Shown here piece by piece: positions 45,887-53,500 of a stretch of DNA of 64,000 bases (its first letter is position 1; each line of letters opens with the position of its first letter). The notes beneath the pieces are model-generated. The model did no database searches. It was given only the letters and a program-made list of their open reading frames with translations, and was not told the origin of the DNA. Source of the DNA: JALZKA01 sp963734015 (GTDB taxonomy: Bacteria; Actinomycetota; Thermoleophilia; Solirubrobacterales; 70-9); NCBI GenBank assembly GCA_963734015.1, contig CAVTFG010000012.1:124001-188000 (forward strand), in the 5' to 3' direction. A program made the position numbers and the translations under genes.

Positions 45887-46482
45887 CGCTCGATCAGCTC
45901 CCGCTCCGCCGGCGTCGGATCATGTCCGGCGACCCACTCCAGATGTGGCTCGGGGGTCCGGCGCTGCAGGTTGCTGCGCGCGCGCTGGAGGGCGCTGTTG
46001 TAGGACGCAACGCTGCAGTCGAGCGCCGAGGCCGCGTCCCTCGCCGGGAACTCGAGGATGCTGCGCATGATCAATGCGGCTCGCTCGGTCGGCGTCAGGT
46101 GCCGGATGGTTGCCATGAACGCGCGCTCGGTCGAGGCCCTGGCGAACCACCGCTGCTCCGGCTCCGGGCCGGTCGCCACCGTCGCGGCGCTGCGCGCTTC
46201 CGCCGCCTCATCCCATTCGGCCATGCGGCGGCGACCTGCAGCCCGCTGACGGGCATCGAGGCACGCGTTGGTCGCGATCCGGTAGAGCCAGGCCCGGAAC
46301 GAGGCCTTGTCTCGCACCTGCGAGCGCGAGCGCCAGGCGCGCAGGAACGTCTCCTGGACCGCGTCCTCCGGATCTTCGTGCGGCCCCAGGACCCGGCGGC
46401 AGTGGACTTCGATCTCCCACCGATGGCGCTCGGTGAGTCTCGCGAAGGTGGCTTCGTCGGTCGGGCTCGGCGCGGTCCTCAT
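45814..46482 (-). CDS. ECF RNA polymerase sigma factor, C-terminally shortened SnoaL-type
   Basis: Region 2 (FARLTERHRWEIEVHCRRVLGPHEDPEDAVQETFLRAWR) and region 4 (LTPTERAALIMRSILEFPARDAASALDCSVASYNSALQRARSNL) are complete, so it can bind core polymerase and promoter DNA. Members of this group normally go on with a ~120-residue SnoaL-like domain. Here only its first helix (AERELIERYVDAVDRADTTALLEVL) remains before the stop at 45814, so the regulatory domain is missing. The ATG at 46482 is preferred. No anti-sigma gene is adjacent. Confidence 0.85.
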   Translation of the reverse strand: MRTAPSPTDEATFARLTERHRWEIEVHCRRVLGPHEDPEDAVQETFLRAWRSRSQVRDKASFRAWLYRIATNACLDARQRAAGRRRMAEWDEAAEARSAATVATGPEPEQRWFARASTERAFMATIRHLTPTERAALIMRSILEFPARDAASALDCSVASYNSALQRARSNLQRRTPEPHLEWVAGHDPTPAERELIERYVDAVDRADTTALLEVLRDDNSK

Positions 46483-46580
46483 GCGATCGAACCTTGGTCC
46501 CAACCGGGGCCGCCCGCGTCCTCCCGCAGGAGGATCGAACGTCCCCCGCCAGGACGATTGCGGCGCCGGGGCGGCGAGCG

Positions 46581-47012
46581 TCAGTCGTCGGGCTGGATCA
46601 CCAGCATCGCCACGTGCGAGTGGAAGAAGACGTGGGCCGCGACGCTGCCGAGGAGGTTCGTTGCGACCCTCCCCCGCCCGCGCGAGCCCATCACCAGGAG
46701 ATCGTGGCCGCCGGCCTCCACCTGCTCGACGATCCGGTCGCCGGCGTTGCCGTGCTTCAGCACCGTCGTGACCGGCAGGTCGGACGGGAGCCGGTCGACG
46801 GCGTCGCGCAGCAGCAGGTCGGTCTCGCGCTCGACCTCCCGCCGCAGGCTCGCGAGATCCACGGGCGCGCGGTAGGCGCTGCCGGTCACCTCAGGGGCGA
46901 CCGAGATCACCGTCAGGCGCGCGTTGAGCGCCAGCGCGAGCTCGCCCGCTCGGTCGAGTGCGCGCTGAGCGGTGGCGGAGGGGTCGATGGCGACGAGGAT
47001 GTCGCGAAACAT
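46581..47012 (-). CDS. Universal stress protein family protein
   Basis: A 143-residue single UspA domain with the N-terminal DILVAIDPS strand. The ATP-binding signature GSRGRGRVATNLLGSVAAHV (G-2x-G-9x-G-(S/T) type) is intact, so it likely binds ATP. UspA proteins help survival under starvation or redox stress. Stand-alone gene between the sigma factor and the transferase, same strand. Confidence 0.88.
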   Translation of the reverse strand: MFRDILVAIDPSATAQRALDRAGELALALNARLTVISVAPEVTGSAYRAPVDLASLRREVERETDLLLRDAVDRLPSDLPVTTVLKHGNAGDRIVEQVEAGGHDLLVMGSRGRGRVATNLLGSVAAHVFFHSHVAMLVIQPDD

Positions 47013-47042
47013 CGCGAACCATTCTCGCGGTTGGTACGGGCC

Positions 47043-48842
47043 TCAGTGCCCGCCGCGAGCCCGGCGGCCGACGACCATCGCGCTGCCGCCGCCGCGGCGG
47101 GTCGGCTCGGCCGCGGCCAGCATCCGGCCCCTCTTCAGGAACTCGATCCCCGTCGCGGCACCGATCTCGGCGGGCGGGTCCGGGGTGGCGCGGGTGAACT
47201 CGTGGCCGAAGGCGGCTTGCAGGGCCTGCGCATCGGGCGAGGCGATGAGCGCCGGCTCGGCGCTGGTCGTGGTCCCGTTCCGCTGTGACGCGCGCGGGGC
47301 GGCGATCGCCTCGGGCAGGGACCTGCCGAGGTCGAAGCGCTCGACCAGGATCTGCAGGACCGTGGTGATGATCGTGGACCCGCCCGGCGACCCGACCGCG
47401 AGCACGGGCTCGCCGTCACGCGTGACGATCGTCGGCGCCATCGAGCTGCGGGGCCGCTTGCCCCCGTCGGGAGCGTTGGGATGCGAGGGATCCGAGAAGT
47501 CGAAGTCGGTGAGCTCGTTGTTGAGCAGGAAACCCCAGCCGGGGACGACGACTCCGTTGCCTCCCGTGGACTCGATCGTGAAGGTGTAGGAGACGACCAT
47601 CCCGCGACGGTCCGCGACCGTCAGATGGGTCGTCGACTTGCCCTCCGTGTCGACGGTCCCGCCGCCTGGATCCGCCTCATTGCCCGTCGGATCGCCCGGT
47701 CCGACCGGGCCGGCGTCGGCCGCCTGGTCGGTGATGAGCGAGCGCCGCTCGGCCGCGAACGAGTCGGACAGCAGCCCTCCCAGCGGCACGTCGAAGAAGG
47801 CCGGGTCGGCCAGGTAGGCGCCGCGGTCGGCGAACGAATAGCGCGAGGCCTCGAGGAAGCGGTGGAGCGCCTCGGGGCGGTCGGCGCCGAGCGGCTCGTA
47901 GCCCTCGAGGATGTTGAGCGACTCGCCCACGGTCGAGCCGCCGCTGGAGGGCGGGCCCATCCCCCAGACGTCGAGGCCGCGGTAGCCGATCCGGGTGGGC
48001 TTCCGCCAGAGCGCCTCGTACTCGGCGAGGTCCCCCGCGGTCATCAGCCCCGGCCGCCACACGTGATCTGCGTCAGGCGCGGTCGGCGGGTCCTGGGCGG
48101 CCTCGACCATCGCCTCCGCGATCGGGCCGCCGTAGAAGCCGGCGGGGCCGCGCCGCGCGATCCGTTCATAAGCGCGAGCCATGTCGCGGTTGCGCAGCCG
48201 TGTGCCCACATCGCGCGGGGTGCCGTCGGGGTCCAGGTAGATCCCGGCGGTCGATGGAACGTCATCGAAGTACGCGACGTTCCCCGCCGTCTGGTCGAAG
48301 AAAGTCTGATCGACGACGAAGCCGCGCCGCGCGACCCTGATGCCCGGGTTGAGCGCCTTGCGCATCGAGCGGGTCCCGTAGCGATCGAGCGCCTCGTCCC
48401 AGGTCGCGACCGTGCCCGGGATCCCGGCCGAGAGCCCGCTGTAACGGGCGTCGTTGAACGCGAGCGGCGCGCCGTTTTCGAAGAACGAGTCGGGCGCCAT
48501 CGCGGCCGGCGCGGTTTCGCGGCCGTCGATCGTTTTCACCCTGCCGCCCGGAGTCCGGATCACCATGAACCCGCCGCCGCCGATTCCCGACGAGAAGGGC
48601 TCGGTAACGCCCAGGACCCCAGCGGCGGCGACCGCGGCGTCGACGGCGTTCCCGCCCTTTCGCAGCGTCTTGATCGCCGCCTTCGTGGCGAGGGCGTCGA
48701 CGGTGCTGGCGGCTCCGCCGGTGCCCTTCGCGGTCGGAACCTTGGCGGGATCCCGCGGCTCCCCGCCGGCGGCCGCCGGCACCCCGATCGCCAGCATGAC
48801 TCCCAGGACCCCCGCGACCAGCTTTGCGCGACGAAACTCCAC
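47043..48842 (-). CDS. ggt: Secreted gamma-glutamyltransferase
   Basis: An Ntn hydrolase that transfers or hydrolyses gamma-glutamyl groups, e.g. of glutathione. The ~599-residue precursor has an N-terminal export signal (KLVAGVLGVMLAIGVPAAAG) and then STVDALATKAAIKTLRKGGNAVDAAVAA. The self-cleavage and nucleophile Thr lies in GKSTTHLTVAD, with the GSPGGSTIITTVLQ and SRSSMAPT-like RPRSSMAPTIV loops downstream. The GTG at 48842 is chosen for the GGAGG five bases upstream; a longer frame to 49007 overlaps the VOC gene region. The histidine-pathway product glutamate is not directly linked to this gene. Confidence 0.92.
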   Translation of the reverse strand: MEFRRAKLVAGVLGVMLAIGVPAAAGGEPRDPAKVPTAKGTGGAASTVDALATKAAIKTLRKGGNAVDAAVAAAGVLGVTEPFSSGIGGGGFMVIRTPGGRVKTIDGRETAPAAMAPDSFFENGAPLAFNDARYSGLSAGIPGTVATWDEALDRYGTRSMRKALNPGIRVARRGFVVDQTFFDQTAGNVAYFDDVPSTAGIYLDPDGTPRDVGTRLRNRDMARAYERIARRGPAGFYGGPIAEAMVEAAQDPPTAPDADHVWRPGLMTAGDLAEYEALWRKPTRIGYRGLDVWGMGPPSSGGSTVGESLNILEGYEPLGADRPEALHRFLEASRYSFADRGAYLADPAFFDVPLGGLLSDSFAAERRSLITDQAADAGPVGPGDPTGNEADPGGGTVDTEGKSTTHLTVADRRGMVVSYTFTIESTGGNGVVVPGWGFLLNNELTDFDFSDPSHPNAPDGGKRPRSSMAPTIVTRDGEPVLAVGSPGGSTIITTVLQILVERFDLGRSLPEAIAAPRASQRNGTTTSAEPALIASPDAQALQAAFGHEFTRATPDPPAEIGAATGIEFLKRGRMLAAAEPTRRGGGSAMVVGRRARGGH

Positions 48843-48903
48843 TCGAACCTCCGCCCCCCGTCGCCTGCATAACTCCCCTACCCGTTCAGGCGCCCTTCGC
48901 ACA

Positions 48904-49278
48904 TCAATCGGGCGGCTGGAAGAGCTCGATCGGGTTGCCGCTCGGGTCTTCGAGCAGGATCTGATCGCCGCCCCTCCCGCTGACGATCTCGTTGCGAAAG
49001 TTCGCACCGGCGCCTTCGAGCCTCTCGACTTCCGCGGCGAGGTCTGCGACCTCCAGCTGGATGCGATTCCAGCCCCCCGGTTCCGGGACTCGCCCGTCGG
49101 GCATCGGCTGCGCCGCGCCGCCGGGCCCCGACGGAGCGTTCAGCAACAGCCGAAGCTCGCCTCGAGTGAGGCTCGCGAAGCCGGGGCCCGGATTCATCTC
49201 GACCTCGAAGCCCAGATGCTCGCGGTAGAAGTCGATGGCCGCCCCGACGTCGGCGACGATGTAGCGGACGCTGATCAT
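48904..49278 (-). CDS. VOC (glyoxalase/bleomycin-resistance) family protein
   Basis: A 124-residue protein with two beta-alpha-beta-beta-beta modules: VRYIVADVGAAIDFYREHLGFEVEM and WNRIQLEVADLAAEVERLEGAGANFRNEIV...QILLEDPSGNPIELFQP. The C-terminal Glu (NPIELF) is a usual metal ligand. Family members range from lyases and dioxygenases to drug-binding proteins, so no substrate is proposed. It is on the same strand as ggt, 61 bases upstream of it. Confidence 0.87.
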   Translation of the reverse strand: MISVRYIVADVGAAIDFYREHLGFEVEMNPGPGFASLTRGELRLLLNAPSGPGGAAQPMPDGRVPEPGGWNRIQLEVADLAAEVERLEGAGANFRNEIVSGRGGDQILLEDPSGNPIELFQPPD

Positions 49279-49345
49279 GCCCGGCGGCTACCCGCTGGTT
49301 CCACCCCGGGAACGTCCTCCTCGGCGGGACGCAAGAACGGTCGCT

Positions 49346-50035
49346 TCAGGCAGGCGACTTCACGGACTCCACGAACCCGCGCACGTCGGCGGCGGGCTCG
49401 GTGTACGCGTCGCCGAGCGCCTCTTCAACGCGCGACATGTAGTCCTCCGTCCAGGCGGGGAAGTCGTAGTCGATCGCTCGCAGGAACTCCAACGTGACCG
49501 CCAGGCGGATGTCGGCGATCGACGGTCGGTCGCCGCCGATGAAGTCGCGGCCGTCCAGGAAATGCAGGTGGAAGGCCTCGAGTGGTTCGGCGATGGCGGC
49601 CTCGGCGTCCTTTTGGGCCTTCGCCTTGACCTCGTCGGCCACGTCCGACGTCGCTGCCTCGCCTGCGTACTGGGGAAAGCCGAGCGTCGGATAGGTGGCG
49701 CGCGCAAGCACCGGATACAGCGTGCCGATCAAATAGAACATCGCGCTGTCGGTCATCGCGCGCTCTCCCGGATCGGTCGGGTAGAGCCGGTCGAGCCCGT
49801 GCTTGTTGCAGAGGTATTGCATGATCGCGCAGCTCTCCCAGAGCGATCCGCGCGGCAGACCCTCCTCCTCGAGCAGCGGTGTGAGCGCCGCCGGGTCCTT
49901 GCGCAGGAACTCCGGCTCGTCCTTCTTCCCCCAGACGTCGCGCTCCTCGAACTCGAGCGCCGCGGCACGGACGAACACCCGCGCCGCGAGGTTGTTGACA
50001 CTCGGCATCAGGACGCTGAGCGTGTTTGCTGCCAT
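49346..50035 (-). CDS. Glutathione S-transferase family protein
   Basis: A 229-residue protein with an N-terminal thioredoxin-like half (VLMPSVNNLAARVFVRAAALEFEERDV, LTPLLEEEGLPRGSLWESCAIMQYL) and an all-helical C-terminal half with FIGGDRPSIADIRLAVTLEFL, the N-capping box of GSTs. Actinobacteria usually lack glutathione, so the physiological thiol is uncertain. ATG 50035 follows AGGAGGAG. It is 14 bases after the PaaK-like gene, suggesting one transcript. Confidence 0.87.
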   Translation of the reverse strand: MAANTLSVLMPSVNNLAARVFVRAAALEFEERDVWGKKDEPEFLRKDPAALTPLLEEEGLPRGSLWESCAIMQYLCNKHGLDRLYPTDPGERAMTDSAMFYLIGTLYPVLARATYPTLGFPQYAGEAATSDVADEVKAKAQKDAEAAIAEPLEAFHLHFLDGRDFIGGDRPSIADIRLAVTLEFLRAIDYDFPAWTEDYMSRVEEALGDAYTEPAADVRGFVESVKSPA

Positions 50036-50049
50036 CTCTCCTCCTAGAT

Positions 50050-51348
50050 CTAGCGCTCCACGAGCCTCGACTTGTACTCGCTGCGCTCCAGGCTTCCCCA
50101 CGAAACGAGCTCCACGTCTGCCTGCACCACGAGCACGTCCCTGATTCTTGCGCGGATCGCCTCCGCGAGCGAGTCATCGACCTGCCCTCCGCGCGCGAGC
50201 TCGACTCGCAGCGGCAGCGGCGGCGCCTGCTTCGGCCCGGGTTCGTTGGGCCGGATCAGGATCTGGCCGCTGACCCGCGGGGAGAAGTCGCTGACGACCT
50301 CTCGCACCGCCGAGGGAAAGACGTTGACGCCACGGACGATCAGCATGTCGTCCGTGCGCCCGACGCAGCGGATGCGCGGGCCGGTGCGCCCGCAGGCGCA
50401 TTGACCCGTCCGCACCCGGACGTGGTCGCGGGTGCGGAAGCGGAGCAACGGCGCGGCACGGTGCCGCAGATGGGTGAGGACCAGCTCCCCCGTGGCGCCA
50501 TCCGTGAGCTCCAGCGCCTCGCCGCTCGCCGGATCGATCAGCTCGGGATGGACGAAGCCCCGCGCGCCGAGATGCATCCCGTCCTGCTGCTCGCACTCGC
50601 CCCAAAGGGATACGCCGATGTCGCCGACGCCCATGGCCTCGGTGACGCGAGCGCCCCAGCCGCGCTCGAGCTGCTCCCGAAAGCCCGGCTCCCCTCCCCC
50701 CGGCTCACCGGCCACCAGCACGCGCTCCACGCTCGAAGCCGCGAGATGGATGCCGCGCTCGGCGGTCCATTCGGCGACGTGCGCCGCGTACGAGGGGGTC
50801 AGCACCGCGGCCCTTGGCGACAACGCCCCGATCGTGTGCACGAGACGTGCCGTGTTCCCGGTGCCGAACGGTAGGTGGCTGAGGCCGATCCGCTCGAACG
50901 CGGCGAGCGCCGCGCCCGCCGCGAACGGGCCGGCGTTATACGTGGTGACCACCCGCTCCCCCGCGGCGACTCCGGATGCCGCATAGCTTCTTGCCGACCC
51001 GGTGACCCAGTTGTCCAGGTCCGAAGACGTCAGCGGGATATAGGTGGGTTCGCCGGTCGTGCCGCTGGTGGAGTAGATCCGCACGATCTCTGCGGGCTCG
51101 ACGCAAACGTGAGCCCCGATCGGTTGCTCGGGACCCGCGGCGGCCCGGAGCTCCTGCTTTTCGGTCAGCGGCAGGCGGGCGATCTCGGCGAGCCCGCCCG
51201 TCCCGTCGGCGGAGGAGATGCCCGCCGCCCCGAGCTTCTCGCGATAGAAGGCCGAGCGCTCGAGCAGATACGAGAGCTGCTCGCGGTACTGAGCGTCGTC
51301 GATCTCGAGTTGCTCATCCCAGGGTCGAGCCTCGATCTCGGCAAGCAT
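50050..51348 (-). CDS. PaaK-like acyl-CoA ligase (adenylate-forming)
   Basis: A ~432-residue AMP-forming ligase of the phenylacetate-CoA ligase group. The P-loop-like IYSTSGTTGEPTYIPLT, the aryl-binding TYNAGPFAAGAAL region, GELVLTHLRHRAAPLLRFRTRDHV, the Cys-rich CACGRTGPRIRCVGRTDDMLIVRGVNVFPSAV and the C-terminal lid are all there. It activates a carboxylic acid with ATP and CoA; the acid is unknown. The ATG overlaps the stop of the citrate-lyase-like gene (TGATG), implying a shared pathway. Confidence 0.88.
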   Translation of the reverse strand: MLAEIEARPWDEQLEIDDAQYREQLSYLLERSAFYREKLGAAGISSADGTGGLAEIARLPLTEKQELRAAAGPEQPIGAHVCVEPAEIVRIYSTSGTTGEPTYIPLTSSDLDNWVTGSARSYAASGVAAGERVVTTYNAGPFAAGAALAAFERIGLSHLPFGTGNTARLVHTIGALSPRAAVLTPSYAAHVAEWTAERGIHLAASSVERVLVAGEPGGGEPGFREQLERGWGARVTEAMGVGDIGVSLWGECEQQDGMHLGARGFVHPELIDPASGEALELTDGATGELVLTHLRHRAAPLLRFRTRDHVRVRTGQCACGRTGPRIRCVGRTDDMLIVRGVNVFPSAVREVVSDFSPRVSGQILIRPNEPGPKQAPPLPLRVELARGGQVDDSLAEAIRARIRDVLVVQADVELVSWGSLERSEYKSRLVER

Positions 51349-52178
51349 CACGCGTTGGGTGCCTCCGACGCGCGGTAGGGGACCGAGTCCTCGGCAGCCT
51401 TCGCCATCCGGAAGCCGACCGAGCGCCGGCGCTCCTCCGACAGGTGCGCGATCAGGCCGGCGGTGCGGGCGAGGATCGGGATGCCCTTGACGATGTCAGG
51501 CGGAAAGCCCAGGTCGAGCATCACCGCGGCCATCGGCATCGAGATGTTGAGGGTCAGCGGTCGTTCCCAGACTTCCGCGACGGCGTCACGGAAGCAACGG
51601 GCGAGCTCGACGTGCGGACCGCTCACGCCACGCTCGTCGGCGAGCTCGAGGATCCGCTCGGCGCGCGGGTCGGTCGGGCGGTGAACGGGATGGCCGAATC
51701 CGGGCAGCCGCTCTCCCGACTCGCGCACGGCACGCGACATGGCGAGCGCGACGGCGGCCGGTTGCTCGCCGGCGACGACGCGCTCCTGCGCTTCGGCCAG
51801 CAGGCGGGCGCACTCCTCCGAGGTGCCGAGCAGTACCGGGCCCGCGCCGAGGATGCCTGCCGCGATGGCTCCTTGAAGCGAACCGGGATCGGCGGCAAGC
51901 GTCATCCGGGCGGCGACGTTGGTGGGCATCATGCCGTGCTCGGCGATCGCGACCAGCAGCAGGTCGAGGAAGAAGCGCTGGTCGGATGTCGGCTCGTCGC
52001 CCGTGACCAGCAGATGGAAATACTCGGTGAAGCCGAGTCGCCCCATCAGGTCGCCGGTCAAGTCGCGTCCGCGGACCTCGACGCGGTCGGGATAGGCCTG
52101 GCTGATTCCAGTCGTCGGGGCTGCGTCGCCGGAGGTCGGCTTCGTCGGCGCGTCCTCTGCGTCACTTCCCTCGGGCAC
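51348..52178 (-). CDS. Citryl-CoA lyase / citrate-synthase-like protein
   Basis: A ~276-residue citrate-synthase-fold protein, much shorter than citrate synthase (about 430). It retains the core RVEVRGRDLTGDLMGRLGFTEYFHLLVTG, the active-site His regions HGMMPTNVAARMTL and GFGHPVHRPTDPRAERI, and the C-terminal RTAGLIAHLSEERRR. Short members are typed as citryl-CoA lyases, which split a citryl-CoA-like ester. Coupling to an acyl-CoA ligase fits: the ligase makes the CoA ester and this enzyme cleaves it. GTG 52178 is chosen as start because sequence upstream overlaps the previous gene. Confidence 0.8.
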   Translation of the reverse strand: MPEGSDAEDAPTKPTSGDAAPTTGISQAYPDRVEVRGRDLTGDLMGRLGFTEYFHLLVTGDEPTSDQRFFLDLLLVAIAEHGMMPTNVAARMTLAADPGSLQGAIAAGILGAGPVLLGTSEECARLLAEAQERVVAGEQPAAVALAMSRAVRESGERLPGFGHPVHRPTDPRAERILELADERGVSGPHVELARCFRDAVAEVWERPLTLNISMPMAAVMLDLGFPPDIVKGIPILARTAGLIAHLSEERRRSVGFRMAKAAEDSVPYRASEAPNA

Positions 52179-52191
52179 GGCGGCGACGGTA

Positions 52192-53004
52192 TCACCGGCC
52201 CTGCGCTTGCGAGAACCGCCCGTGCGCCGCGGTCCAGATCGATTCCTCGGGGATCCGGCGGTTCCGGATCTCGAAGGCAAGCAGCACGAGCGCCGGCGGC
52301 ACGGTGCCCGGCAGCGAATCGACCACCAGGAAGAGCTGGTTGAACACCTGGGCGACCACGAACGTCGCCAGCGCCGCGAGCGCCTGGGGACGGCGCTCGG
52401 CCGCCAGGATCCCGCCGACGAGCCCCGCTACGAAGAAGTCGCCGTAATCGGTCGACACCTCGCCGATGTCGGCGACCTGAAGACGCGGGAGGTCGGCGGG
52501 CGCGGCCGCGTTGAACTGCGCGTTCTGCTCCCCGAAGAAGTCGCCGAAGATGAACACCGCGTCGATCGTGGCCATCGCGAAGACGCCGGCCTTGAGGAGC
52601 GCCAGCGGCGTGGCTCCGGCGAGCAGTCGCCCCACGGTCACGCAGGAGCCGACGATCAGGGCGAGCCGGCCGAGGCGGCCCGCGGGATCGTCGGGCGCGA
52701 CCAGCGCCGCGGCGAGGATGGGAACGACGAGGATCGCCATCCAGGGCCGGGCGCCATGTGCCGCCCAGCCCAGCGCGAGCGCACAACCGGGCGGCACGAG
52801 CAGCAGCGCGATCCATGTCAGGACCTCCGCGCTGTCGGCGGCCACCGTGATCGCCACCACCGTCGCGACCACCGACAGCGGCGCCACCAGCGCCCAGCCG
52901 CTGCCGCCGAAACGCGAGAGCAACACCGGCAGCCCCGCCGCGGGGAGCGCGACGCAGAGCGCCTGGGCGGCATCGAGCAGCGAGGTGTCGAGCTCGAAGA
53001 ACAT
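52192..53004 (-). CDS. Presenilin/SPP-like (GxGD-type) intramembrane aspartyl protease candidate
   Basis: A 270-residue protein with eight or nine hydrophobic segments. Three features match GxGD intramembrane proteases in order. A membrane Asp148 lies in ATIDAVFIFGD (the YD-type motif). Asp189 lies in DYGDFFVAGLVGG (the GxGD-type motif followed by a glycine-rich helix). P237-A238-L239 lies in TVPPALVLLA (the PAL motif). Spacing between the two Asp residues (41) is plausible for such proteases. Overall similarity to archaeal presenilin homologues cannot be measured here, so the call rests on motifs and topology. It ends 14 bases before the citryl-CoA-lyase-like gene. Confidence 0.55.
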   Translation of the reverse strand: MFFELDTSLLDAAQALCVALPAAGLPVLLSRFGGSGWALVAPLSVVATVVAITVAADSAEVLTWIALLLVPPGCALALGWAAHGARPWMAILVVPILAAALVAPDDPAGRLGRLALIVGSCVTVGRLLAGATPLALLKAGVFAMATIDAVFIFGDFFGEQNAQFNAAAPADLPRLQVADIGEVSTDYGDFFVAGLVGGILAAERRPQALAALATFVVAQVFNQLFLVVDSLPGTVPPALVLLAFEIRNRRIPEESIWTAAHGRFSQAQGR

Positions 53005-53053
53005 CGGGACAGCGTTGCAAGCGGCAGGCGGCTTCCGGTGTCATCGTTACCGC

Positions 53054-53500
53054 GTGACGCCGAGGGCCAGGATCGTCGGGCGCCGGGTGGTGGTCGTGGC
53101 CGTCGTCGGTCTCCAGATCGGGTTCGCCGCGCGGGGCTACTGGGCGGACCACAAGGAGTTCGCGTTCCAGATGTTCCCGGAGTCGAGCACTTGGAGCGCC
53201 GACATCGTCCGGGTCACGGCCGACGGCCGCCGCGTCCCGATCGAGCAGCAGTGGTCGGGGTACCGGTGGGACGAGCTGGTGCAGGACCGGGGGCTGAGCT
53301 ATCCGGCGATCCGCCACCACGCGGACGCCGGGCTCGACAACCAGCTGGCGTTCCTGGGCGCTGCCCTTGACTGGGTGGCGGAGAACACGCCGCGCGACGC
53401 CGAGACCCGGTACCTGGAGGCGACGGTCACCTCGTGGCACAACGACGACCCGCCCGAGGTCGAGGTCATGCGGAGCGGCGAGCGCGAGGGCGCCGGGTGA
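53054..53500 (+). CDS. Hypothetical membrane-anchored protein, HTTM partner
   Basis: From GTG 53054 a 148-residue protein with one N-terminal membrane helix (VVVVAVVGLQIGFAARGYW) and a soluble domain (EFAFQMFPESSTWSADIVRVTADGRRVPIEQQWSGYRW). The QMFPESSTW stretch resembles small proteins that accompany HTTM (vitamin-K-dependent carboxylase-like) genes in actinobacteria. The stop overlaps the next start as GTGA, so stoichiometric co-translation is likely. Function unknown. Confidence 0.68.
   Translation: MTPRARIVGRRVVVVAVVGLQIGFAARGYWADHKEFAFQMFPESSTWSADIVRVTADGRRVPIEQQWSGYRWDELVQDRGLSYPAIRHHADAGLDNQLAFLGAALDWVAENTPRDAETRYLEATVTSWHNDDPPEVEVMRSGEREGAG

Noticed and set aside
48842..49007. 55-residue N-terminal extension of gamma-glutamyltransferase
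   Set aside because: It overlaps the VOC gene, lacks secretion features and skips a GTG start with a good ribosome binding site directly before the signal peptide.
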